Of a DNA stretch of 10,219 nucleotides, positions 1 through 6,022 are shown one piece after another; the stretch's first letter is position 1, and every line of letters begins with the position of its first letter. Source of the DNA: Candidatus Neomarinimicrobiota bacterium (lineage in GTDB: Bacteria; Fidelibacterota; Marinisomatia; Marinisomatales; TCS55); contig JABIDL010000023.1 of assembly GCA_018651745.1 (NCBI GenBank), positions 1 through 10,219 of the forward strand. Reading direction: 5' to 3'. Below the pieces are notes generated by a model that saw only the letters and a list, made by a program, of their open reading frames with translations, searched no databases and had not been told where the DNA came from. The position numbers were made by a program, and so were the translations under genes.

Positions 1-246
1 ATAAAAACTAAATCCAAAGAAAATAAATGAATGAAACATGGATACAATGGGACGTGCTTTGGCAATGGGCTTTTGCAGAAATACATCAATCAAGGCAGTA
101 ATAAACCGCCCAATGAGATTATCACTTCTATCTGCATTTGCACCTGATTTAACCGTTTTAAAAATTCGGTTAAACCCTTGAAATGCCAAGGCACCACAGA
201 TAATGACTAATAGAATAAATGCAATTTGTTCGTTAGGACTTAACAT
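1..246 (-). CDS. N-terminus of membrane Fe-S ETF:quinone oxidoreductase (EMO/FadF-like), partial
   Basis: The frame is open from an ATG at 246 to the window edge (82 codons), so only the N-terminus is present. Residues about 8-25 form a hydrophobic helix (IAFILLVIICGALAF), followed by a basic and polar cytosolic stretch. A second hydrophobic segment starts at the edge with RPIVSMFHSFIFFGF. This R-P-x-x-x-x-x-H-x-F-I-F-x-G-F pattern is typical of the NarI-like membrane domain that precedes HdrC/HdrB-type Fe-S domains in FadF/EMO proteins, which pass electrons from EtfAB to (mena)quinone. It starts 3 nt after the etfA stop, which fits a quinone-linked acceptor for EtfAB. The Fe-S and CCG domains that would prove this lie outside the window, so the call rests on the N-terminus and context. 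Another NarI-like membrane subunit is possible. Confidence 0.7.
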   Translation of the reverse strand, partial: MLSPNEQIAFILLVIICGALAFQGFNRIFKTVKSGANADRSDNLIGRFITALIDVFLQKPIAKARPIVSMFHSFIFFGFSFY

Positions 247-249
247 GGA

Positions 250-1197
250 TTAATCTTCCAGCTCTTCAACCAATTCTTCCACCACATCGAATAAATCTTC
301 TGCCATTCCATAATGAGCCACATCAAAGATGGGTGCATTTTTATCCGAGTTAATGGCAATAATTGTGGATGAACTTTTCATGCCTTCAATATGTTCCGGT
401 GCGCCAGAAATGCCCAAAGCAATATAGACTTTTGGTTTTACTTTCATTCCGGATTTACCCACTTGATGTGCTTTCGACATCCAGCCCGCATCCACTAACG
501 GACGGGAACACGCCAAATCAGCATCCAATACTTCAGCTAATTCTTCCGCCAATTCTATATCGTCTTTGCTTCCAATTCCACGACCTACCGCTACAAGAAT
601 TTCACTTTGAGTAATATCCACATCCGCTGCTTCCGGTTCAATGAGTTGCTTAAATCGAACTTTTCCTGCACCTGAATCAGCAGAAAAATCTTCTACCGAT
701 GGTGATCCTGGACTTTTGCCAGCATCCGCATTGAATGCGCCTGCTAATATCATCGCTACGGCAGAACCAGCCACATCAGTGACTACATTCATTTTTCCGC
801 CATACAAAGAACTGGTGCATGAAAATCCACTACCACTTGCACTCATATTCATACAGTAAGAAACGGTTGGCAACTCTAATGCGGTCGCAACCGAATTGGC
901 AATATCCATTCCCATGGATGTAGAGCCAACCATCACCAATGAAGGCGATTTTGCACTCACCACAGACTGAACAGCCGCAGCATAGGATTCCGGATTAAAA
1001 TCGTCACTTCCACCAACCGAAATAACAGAATCGGCTACGCCCAATTCACCGGCTTTTCCGTTCATGCTCCCAAATGTAACGGCGACACATTGACCACCGG
1101 ACGCACCGGCTAATTCTTTGGCTTTTCCCAGCATTTCAAAAGTAATGTCCTGGAATTCGCCCTTTAAATGTTCAGTTATGACTAAAATATCGCCCAT
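250..1197 (-). CDS. etfA: Electron transfer flavoprotein alpha subunit
   Basis: A 315-residue protein, normal length for EtfA. It forms a heterodimer with EtfB that carries FAD and shuttles electrons in the cytoplasm. The N-terminal Rossmann-like domain starts MGDILVITEH. The C-terminal FAD-binding domain is intact: VGRGIGSKDD (204-213), SRPLVDAGW (231-239), QVGKSG (245-250), GISGAPEHI (262-270) and AINSDKNAPIFDVAHYG (281-297). The C-terminus is strongly acidic (VEELVEELED). The ATG overlaps the etfB stop by one base (TAATG), so translation is probably coupled. Located downstream of the sHdr genes and upstream of a membrane ETF:quinone oxidoreductase, it is the likely acceptor of electrons from sulfur oxidation rather than from acyl-CoA dehydrogenases, none of which are seen here. 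Confidence 0.95.
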   Translation of the reverse strand: MGDILVITEHLKGEFQDITFEMLGKAKELAGASGGQCVAVTFGSMNGKAGELGVADSVISVGGSDDFNPESYAAAVQSVVSAKSPSLVMVGSTSMGMDIANSVATALELPTVSYCMNMSASGSGFSCTSSLYGGKMNVVTDVAGSAVAMILAGAFNADAGKSPGSPSVEDFSADSGAGKVRFKQLIEPEAADVDITQSEILVAVGRGIGSKDDIELAEELAEVLDADLACSRPLVDAGWMSKAHQVGKSGMKVKPKVYIALGISGAPEHIEGMKSSSTIIAINSDKNAPIFDVAHYGMAEDLFDVVEELVEELED

Positions 1198-1943
1198 TAG
1201 ATAACCCCTTTATCTTTTAAAACTTCGATTAAATCTTCCACATCGTCCAGCATTTTCGCACCGGAACCTTTTGCAGGTGGTGCCATACTTGCAACATTGC
1301 TTCCACTCCCACCACCTAAATCGCCCATGGATACTTCTTCGATAGATGCGGTTTCCTGCACTTGGCGAATTTTACTCACTGGTGCATATCTTGGCGCTTT
1401 CTTCGCAGCTTGAATGCCCAATACGGCCGGCATATCCACTTCAAATTCGCCCATCATACCACCTGAATATTCTTTATGCACTACTGCTGTTCCACCTGAA
1501 ACACTCACGCCGGACACAACACTCACGCATGGTGCACCTAAATAGCTCGCTACAATGGGTCCCAATTGTCCATCTCTGTCATCTACAGATTGGACACCGG
1601 TAAATACCATATCATACCCTTCTGTTTCTAAAGCATTGGCAAATGCTTTTCCCAGTTGATGGCTATCGGAAGGATTCCCACCCGTAAGCTTGACCGCTTT
1701 ATCCGCACCTTTGGCAATAGCCGTAAAAAGCATTTTATCTGCCCCATCACTGTCAATCGCCATAGCGACTACTTCATCAGCAGCGCCACTTTCTTTCAAT
1801 AAAATGGCTTCTTCTAATGCATGGTCATCAAATTCATTTAATTTAAATTTTATATCGTCCGTATCTAATGCTTTCCCGGAAGCATCTACTTCCAAGTCTT
1901 CCACCAAATCTGGAACTTGTTTTAATGGGACTACTATTTTCAT
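1197..1943 (-). CDS. etfB: Electron transfer flavoprotein beta subunit
   Basis: A 248-residue EtfB beginning MKIVVPLKQVPD, the classic family N-terminus, followed by LNEFDDHALEEA (35-46) and the nucleotide-binding loop GVQSVDDRDGQLGP (116-129). It pairs with EtfA encoded directly downstream. The ATG at 1943 is preceded by AGGAG with 5 nt spacing. An in-frame start at 2030 would add 29 residues, but these would be translated from the inverted-repeat element at 1962-2028 and resemble no EtfB, so that start is rejected. EtfB of this type normally binds AMP structurally. I cannot tell from sequence alone whether this ETF is bifurcating, but nothing seen suggests a second FAD role. The gene lies behind a repeat insertion and a broken tusA-like gene. 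Confidence 0.95.
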   Translation of the reverse strand: MKIVVPLKQVPDLVEDLEVDASGKALDTDDIKFKLNEFDDHALEEAILLKESGAADEVVAMAIDSDGADKMLFTAIAKGADKAVKLTGGNPSDSHQLGKAFANALETEGYDMVFTGVQSVDDRDGQLGPIVASYLGAPCVSVVSGVSVSGGTAVVHKEYSGGMMGEFEVDMPAVLGIQAAKKAPRYAPVSKIRQVQETASIEEVSMGDLGGGSGSNVASMAPPAKGSGAKMLDDVEDLIEVLKDKGVI

Positions 1944-1948
1944 TTTTT

Positions 1949-1953
1949 CTCCT
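1949..1953 (-). promoter_or_regulatory. Shine-Dalgarno site fixing the etfB start
   Basis: Minus-strand AGGAG lies 5 nt upstream of the ATG at 1941-1943. It decides the start in favour of MKIVVPLKQ over the upstream in-frame start inside the repeat. Confidence 0.75.
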
Positions 1954-1961
1954 GTTTTTTT

Positions 1962-2028
1962 CCACCAAGACGCGAAGGCACAAAGGATTTTTTCAATATT
2001 TTTCTTTGTGACTTTGAGCCTTTGTGGC
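1962..2028. repeat. Imperfect inverted repeat of the 'cacaaag' family, copy 1
   Basis: Two arms face each other around a short AT-rich spacer. The left arm (1962-1986) begins ccaccaagacgcgaaggc and the right arm (2004-2028) ends gagcctttgtggc. The reverse complement of the right arm matches the left arm with about six mismatches in 24 bases, so the transcript can fold into a hairpin. The right arm with its flank (2001-2028) matches the right arm at 8071-8098 in 27 of 28 bases, which shows a dispersed family. It lies between the tusA-like stop and the etfB ribosome site. No transposase is present; it resembles a non-autonomous (MITE-like) element. Confidence 0.75.
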
Positions 2029-2040
2029 AATGTTATTCAC

Positions 2041-2271
2041 TCATTTCATTTTTTGGACAAAGAAATGTCGTGTTTGTCCATCTTCATTTATGTTTAATAA
2101 TTTTTGTCCAGTCGACCTGCACCAGGCTTCCATATCCGGAACAGCTCATGGATGAGAACTGGTTAAATGTAAAATATTTCCAACCGATAATTTTTTCATG
2201 GCTTGCCAAGACCGAATCACAGGCATTCCCATTCCGCAATCCCCTGTTTCTATATGCATATCGACTTTCAT
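2041..2271 (-). pseudogene. TusA-like sulfur-carrier gene interrupted by one in-frame TGA (codon 42)
   Basis: Reading from ATG at 2269-2271 to TGA at 2041-2043 gives 76 codons with a TusA-like pattern, broken only by TGA at 2146-2148 (codon 42). Before it come ETGDCGMGMPVIRSWQAMKK and LSVGNILHLTSSHP. After it come AVPDMEAWCRSTGQKLL and a C-terminus ending HFFVQKMK. The window's own TusA has ATDPGSINDMNAW at the equivalent place, which puts the TGA at the family Gly (GGA to TGA is one substitution). The start shares a base with the shdrB3 stop (TAATG), so translation was or is coupled. The active-site region is C-G-x-G-x-P rather than CPxP, as in a divergent TusA-like branch that I recall with DPGAPxDIPAWCR motifs. 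The reading frame is otherwise clean, so this is a very recent nonsense change, a sequence error or a recoded codon. Cys or Sec at this site is possible but less expected. Confidence 0.7.
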
Positions 2272-3566
2272 TAAGCTTCTGCGTCGTCTCCCATGCAGTA
2301 ATCCATGATTTCAATAATATCCATGACGATCAATTTTCCATCATTATTTGTTGATTTAATGGCATCTTCGAATCGAGATACTTCATAAGGACAGCACACT
2401 GCCAAGACTTCTGCGCCCACTTCGATGGCTTCCTTCACACGGTTTTCGGATAAGCGTTCCGTGGTATGATCAGCGACCAAGCCATCCAGCCACATTCCGC
2501 CGCCGCCGCCGCCACAACAATAGCCTTGTTCTTTGCAACGATACATTTCAGAAAATTCAATTCCTGGAATCGCATTTAACAAAATTCGTGGCGCATCATA
2601 TTCTCCGTTATGGCGACCCAAATAACATGGGTCATGAAAAGTCACTTTCTTTGGAAAAGGTCTCTTCATGAGTTTGGATATAGCGTCAATTTGTTCAGCC
2701 AAAAATTGAGTATAATGTTGAAGATTATATTCTTTCCCGGTAACGGCTGGATAGAATTTCTTAAAGGCGTTAAATGCGTGCGGATCACTTACCACCAATT
2801 TATTATGGTCATATTTATCGAATTGCGCACCATTATGTTCTGCCAATTCTTCGAATAAGCCCGTCTCACCCACCAGTCGTTGAGAGTCACCATCGCATTT
2901 TTCTTCTTTCCCTAAAATTCCAAAATCAACATTCAAACGATTAAAAACGCGAACCATAGATTTTGCCGCATCATTTCCACGACCATGGAATGAAAAATAA
3001 TCACTCACATACCATAAAATATCCACTGGCTGGGGATCATCTTCTTTGGATAAATCGCGAACCGGCTCATCAAATTTCTTCAGCCACTTCACACGTTTCC
3101 GGGCAGAATCGCCCATGGGATTTCCATACTCTGCTACATTTTGCAACATATCTTGAAGCTCAGCCGGAACATTTCCATTCAAAACCGCTTGCTCTCGAAC
3201 TGCTGGCATAATTTTCATCATATCTACTTCTTTGGGACAAACGCGTAAACAATTGGAACATGTTGTGCACATCCACAAATCATCATGCGTAAATAAATCC
3301 ATGCCTGTTTGTAGCTTCCTGTAAATTTTTCTTGGGCCATAACTACCCACATTGTCAACGGGACAAACACCGATACATTGTGCACATTGATAACACCATC
3401 CCATGGATTCTCCGCCAACCAAGTCACGCACATTCTCCAATCCCGTAATATCGTATTCTGTAATTTCCCGTGGTTCATACATTTTATTCCATTCACCGGA
3501 AATATCAATCCCATCGATAACGACATTATCTTTTTGAATCCACTTTTCGTATTTATGTTCAGACAT
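2271..3566 (-). CDS. shdrB3: sHdrB3-type fused HdrC-HdrB iron-sulfur subunit
   Basis: A 431-residue fusion. The N-terminal HdrC-like part has two full 4Fe-4S motifs: CYQCAQCIGVCP (C58, C61, C64, C68) and CTTCSNCLRVCP (C100, C103, C106, C110). The C-terminal HdrB-like part has a complete second CCG domain: HDPCYLGRH (C314), GYCCGGGGGGMW (C350/C351) and AVCCPYE (C391/C392). The first CCG domain is degenerate and keeps only C224 in EKCDGDSQRLVGE, as in FadF/DsrK-type fusions. No membrane helix is seen, so it should be cytoplasmic. Family knowledge suggests it connects the sHdr complex to EtfAB, encoded downstream. It starts at ATG 3566 behind AAGGA (6 nt spacing). The upstream gap is filled by the GxxExxY cassette, which now separates it from shdrH. 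The B3 name rests on my recollection of type II sHdr clusters; 'HdrC2-B2 fusion' is the alternative name. Confidence 0.85.
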   Translation of the reverse strand: MSEHKYEKWIQKDNVVIDGIDISGEWNKMYEPREITEYDITGLENVRDLVGGESMGWCYQCAQCIGVCPVDNVGSYGPRKIYRKLQTGMDLFTHDDLWMCTTCSNCLRVCPKEVDMMKIMPAVREQAVLNGNVPAELQDMLQNVAEYGNPMGDSARKRVKWLKKFDEPVRDLSKEDDPQPVDILWYVSDYFSFHGRGNDAAKSMVRVFNRLNVDFGILGKEEKCDGDSQRLVGETGLFEELAEHNGAQFDKYDHNKLVVSDPHAFNAFKKFYPAVTGKEYNLQHYTQFLAEQIDAISKLMKRPFPKKVTFHDPCYLGRHNGEYDAPRILLNAIPGIEFSEMYRCKEQGYCCGGGGGGMWLDGLVADHTTERLSENRVKEAIEVGAEVLAVCCPYEVSRFEDAIKSTNNDGKLIVMDIIEIMDYCMGDDAEA

Positions 3567-3580
3567 ACTCTATCCTTGTT

Positions 3581-3694
3581 TAGACAGGATAACAGGATTG
3601 ACAAGATAAGAAAATAAAAGTTTGTATATTTTTATCATGTTTTTCAACCTATTTCTCTGTCGATTAATTTTATCCTGTAATCCAGTTTAATCTA
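3581..3694. repeat. Inverted pair of 'acaggat' repeats downstream of the GxxExxY gene
   Basis: The left arm at 3581-3615 (tagacaggataacaggattg followed by acaagataagaaaat) faces an inverted copy at 3659-3694 (attttatcctgtaatccag). The 3616-3658 spacer is AT-rich with no ORF. The GxxExxY stop codon (3687-3689) lies inside the right arm. The shdrB3 ribosome site begins just outside the left arm. Confidence 0.7.
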
Positions 3695-4058
3695 ATATTC
3701 TAACTTTTCGTTTAATTTCTACTTTTTTCTCACCAAAATTTATGAGAAGTCCTACATCCTTTTTAGTCGAAGTAAGATAATTTACCAATTGGACTTCATG
3801 AGATTTAGCCAAAGTTCGAATTGATTTATACTCAACTATAACTTCTCCCATAACAAGTTTATCCACAAAATATTCTCCAACTATTTGGTTTTCATAGTAA
3901 ACAGTTATGGCCTTTTCCATTTCGTATTTCAAACCAATTTTATCCATCTCAATCGCCATACATTTTGCATAAACTGATTCCAAGTATCCGAAACCCATCG
4001 TGTTATACACTTTGTATGCGCATCCAATTATCTGTTCTGTTAATTCTTCGTATTTCAT
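3687..4058 (-). CDS. GxxExxY family protein (PD-(D/E)XK nuclease-like)
   Basis: A 123-residue protein with the signature motif GFGYLESVY (G-x-x-E-x-x-Y) near residues 22-30. The second half has the PD-(D/E)XK-like core: GEYFVDKLVMGEVIVEYKS supplies D, E and K in nuclease spacing, followed by HEVQLVNYL and VGLLINFG, both hallmarks of the family (PDDEXK_3). Length is normal and the gene looks intact. Its biological role is unknown; the fold suggests nucleic-acid cleavage. It is flanked on both sides by inverted 'acaggat' repeats and its stop lies inside one of them, which implies gene and repeats move or persist as a unit. It has no evident role in sulfur metabolism. No strong Shine-Dalgarno precedes the ATG. 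Confidence 0.88.
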   Translation of the reverse strand: MKYEELTEQIIGCAYKVYNTMGFGYLESVYAKCMAIEMDKIGLKYEMEKAITVYYENQIVGEYFVDKLVMGEVIVEYKSIRTLAKSHEVQLVNYLTSTKKDVGLLINFGEKKVEIKRKVRILD

Positions 4059-4063
4059 TTTTT

Positions 4064-4217
4064 AATAGACGGGATTACAGTATTTGCAGGATAAGAAAAT
4101 ACCGTTCCGTAATTATTTTTTATCTGCTGGTTTATTTCAATTATTATTTTCAAGCCATTTTTCTTTTTTTTAGTTTTTTATAATCCTGTTTTATCCTGTA
4201 ATCCTGTAATCCTGTCC
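4064..4217. repeat. Inverted pair of 'acaggat' repeats upstream of the GxxExxY gene
   Basis: The arm at 4064-4100 (tagacgggattacag, then gcaggataagaaaat) is a direct copy of 3581-3615 with about eight differences. It faces an inverted array at 4180-4217 made of repeated atcctgt units (atcctgttttatcctgtaa and two more units). The 4101-4179 spacer is AT-rich with no gene. The last 12 codons and the stop of the shdrH-like gene are read out of the right arm. Confidence 0.7.
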
Positions 4218-4960
4218 AACTTATATACACCCAAAACTCTTTGGGCTAATTCTGATAATTCGGGTAAAATTCTATTGAATTCTTGAGAAAGTTTGACACG
4301 GAAAACGGTATACATATAAACGGCATACACACATGCGAGAAATACATCTGTCCCAAATAAACCTTTCCCTGAATCGGAAAATCCAATACTGTGCCCCACT
4401 GCATTGACCAAAGCCAATGATTGTCCCACTTTACCATAAATTTCACCATCGGATTGCCCAGATAGGTCTACACCTTCTTGAACAATTAATGGCAGTGAGC
4501 CGGTTCCTGTTTTTGAATCCCATATCCAATTGGTCCATAGCCAATATTTCTTCGGATTGGAAAAATGCAAGAGTTCGCTGGCAAAATTCACACGCATGGG
4601 GCCGTCCAACTTGTCCACTGAATCAATGAATCTATTAAAGCGTAGATCAATGTTATCATCGCTATATAACAAATCAGTTATGGATTGTTGAAGCGATTCA
4701 AATCCGTTGGCTTTTAAGATGCGATTCGCTTTCCGTTTTATGGAAAAGATCGAACCGACCAGTTGACAAAATTCATTTTCTGTCAAATCAGAAATATGAT
4801 CTTCTGATAATAAATCAGAAAATAAATTGGCCTTTTTTTCCAACTTTAAGCCAATATCTTCTAATTCAGTAGAAGTCGCTAATTTGGTAGCTTCTTTCAT
4901 GAATTCCATAGCTGCTTCTGAATCCACCACTTCTTGAATACTTACATTATCGTAAAGCAT
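4178..4960 (-). CDS. shdrH: Conserved hypothetical protein in the sHdrH position
   Basis: A 260-residue protein with no cofactor motif that I recognise. The N-terminal half is helical and charged. The middle has an aromatic run, KYWLWTNWIWD (138-148), followed by a Gly-rich region and a hydrophobic segment FLACVYAVYMYTVF (207-220), too polar at its edges for a confident membrane call. Its ATG directly abuts the shdrA stop (TAAATG), so it belongs to the sHdr translation unit. sHdr clusters carry a conserved uncharacterised gene right after shdrA, recently called shdrH, and the name here rests on that position. The C-terminal 12 residues (DRITGLQDKTGL) are translated from the 'acaggat' repeat, so the native C-terminus has been replaced or extended by the cassette. 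Confidence 0.75.
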   Translation of the reverse strand: MLYDNVSIQEVVDSEAAMEFMKEATKLATSTELEDIGLKLEKKANLFSDLLSEDHISDLTENEFCQLVGSIFSIKRKANRILKANGFESLQQSITDLLYSDDNIDLRFNRFIDSVDKLDGPMRVNFASELLHFSNPKKYWLWTNWIWDSKTGTGSLPLIVQEGVDLSGQSDGEIYGKVGQSLALVNAVGHSIGFSDSGKGLFGTDVFLACVYAVYMYTVFRVKLSQEFNRILPELSELAQRVLGVYKLDRITGLQDKTGL

Positions 4961-6022
4961 TTAGGCAGACTGTAGTTCAGATTTCCTTAAAAACGCGCAA
5001 GCTTTCATTACCGCAGATCCACCCATAGAGATGGAATCTTCCAAATCTGCAGGTCCAGCAGCAGCACCTGCTACAAATACACCCGGCACTTTAGTTTGAA
5101 CTGTATTCAAAGCACCACCAGTGGTTTCAATGAATCCATGTGATTCCAATGGCAATTTAAATGTGCCGGCCATTTCGGTCGTTCCTTTACTCGGCTCCAT
5201 TCCCACGGATAATACAACCATGTCCATTGGGATTTCCATTGGGCGACCCATGGTAGTATCTTCACCTTTGACTAACAGTTTGGCTCCACGTTTAGTGATT
5301 TCTGTCACGATACCGCGAATAAAATTCACATTCTTTTCTTCCTGGGCCTTCCAATAGATTTCATCTTCCCAGAAGCCATACATACGCATATCAATGTAAA
5401 AAACGAAAACACGTGTTTCAGGTAAAATATCTCGAATTTCAATCGCTTGTTTGCATGCTATTCCACAACATACTTTTGAGCACCATTGATTTCCAATTTG
5501 ACGATCACGACTTCCCACACATTGGATAAAACAGATTTGTTCTGGTTTTTTACCCGTGGATGGCACAAGAAAATTGTCTTCTTTCAACATTTTTTCAGCA
5601 TCCACCAAAGTGATCACATCATCATGCTCATAATAACCATACATTTGTGTTTCTTTGCCCGGATCGAAATGCTGGAATCCAGTGGATACAATCACAGACC
5701 CAACATCCACCACTTCTTCATTGGAACCATTTTGCAAAGTTACTTTCAAATTTGGCGCATCGCCTTCAGATCCAATCACCGATGTATTCAATCGAATATC
5801 CACCAACGGATTATCCGTAATGGCATCCACCATTTCTCCCATAGCTTCTTCAGCGCTTCTCATATCCGGCGTTAATGCTGCATAATGTGCAGAAATGGGG
5901 TTACCACCCAATACATCGGATTTATCCACCAAAATGGCATGATATCCAAGGTCTGCAATTCCACGAGTGGCTTCCAATCCAGCGGGGCCACCCCCAATAA
6001 CTAAAATTGGTTTATTTGACAT
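4961..6022 (-). CDS. shdrA: sHdrA, flavin and 4Fe-4S subunit of the sulfur-oxidizing Hdr-like complex
   Basis: A 353-residue HdrA-like flavoprotein. An N-terminal FAD-binding Rossmann motif LVIGGGPAGLEA lies at 7-18, with VDKSDVLGGNP after it. An HdrA-type 4Fe-4S insertion is present: CFIQCVGSRD (C164, C168) and CSKVCCGIACKQA (C181, C185, C186, C190). The C-terminal FAD segment is PGVFVAGAAAGPADLEDSI. It has the short single-module architecture of sHdrA and lacks the extra N-terminal and ferredoxin domains of methanogen HdrA. It is expected to hold the flavin where electrons from bound sulfur are collected. ATG at 6022 is preferred because GGGAGG sits 6 nt upstream; the alternative ATG at 6028 touches that site with no spacing. 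The start overlaps the end of shdrB1 by 11 nt. Confidence 0.92.
   Translation of the reverse strand: MSNKPILVIGGGPAGLEATRGIADLGYHAILVDKSDVLGGNPISAHYAALTPDMRSAEEAMGEMVDAITDNPLVDIRLNTSVIGSEGDAPNLKVTLQNGSNEEVVDVGSVIVSTGFQHFDPGKETQMYGYYEHDDVITLVDAEKMLKEDNFLVPSTGKKPEQICFIQCVGSRDRQIGNQWCSKVCCGIACKQAIEIRDILPETRVFVFYIDMRMYGFWEDEIYWKAQEEKNVNFIRGIVTEITKRGAKLLVKGEDTTMGRPMEIPMDMVVLSVGMEPSKGTTEMAGTFKLPLESHGFIETTGGALNTVQTKVPGVFVAGAAAGPADLEDSISMGGSAVMKACAFLRKSELQSA

Larger units (their letters stand above)
3581..4217. mobile_element. GxxExxY cassette bounded by 'acaggat' terminal inverted repeats
   Basis: The left end (3583 onward) reads GACAGGATAACAGGATT and continues to gataag. The right end read on the minus strand from 4216 starts GACAGGATTACAGGATT and continues to acaggataaaa, a terminal inverted repeat of about 28 bases with few differences and one indel. 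Internal copies lie at 3659-3694 and 4064-4100, so each side also forms its own inverted pair around the single gene at 3687-4058. The cassette sits between shdrH and shdrB3, which are expected to be adjacent. No transposase is seen. Target-site duplication could not be recognised. Both edges run into host sequence, and the right edge is read as coding sequence of shdrH. Confidence 0.6.

Noticed and set aside
1944-2030. 29-residue N-terminal extension of EtfB
   Set aside because: The extension is translated from the 'cacaaag' inverted repeat, resembles no EtfB, and a strong AGGAG site serves the internal ATG at 1943.
2116-2141. Possible bacterial SECIS hairpin after the in-frame TGA
   Set aside because: On the minus strand a CCU/AGG stem with loop GGUGC lies about 20 nt after the TGA, and a TTCC/GGAA stem lies nearer to it. 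The stems are only 3-4 bp, the nearer one is too close, and the family residue at the site is Gly rather than Cys. Not enough to call a selenoprotein.
2084-2314. Minus-strand 76-residue ORF overlapping the end of shdrB3
   Set aside because: It is out of frame with both shdrB3 and the TusA-like frame; its translation has no family pattern, while the neighbouring frame clearly matches TusA.
2022-2354. Plus-strand ORFs over 1690-2354 and elsewhere (for example 1346-1603 and 5486-5875)
   Set aside because: They are antisense shadows of well-supported minus-strand genes or repeats, with no recognisable motifs or ribosome sites.
3581-4217. CRISPR array from the repeated 'acaggat' units
   Set aside because: Units are 7-8 bases, tandem or inverted, with no regular unique spacers and no cas genes.
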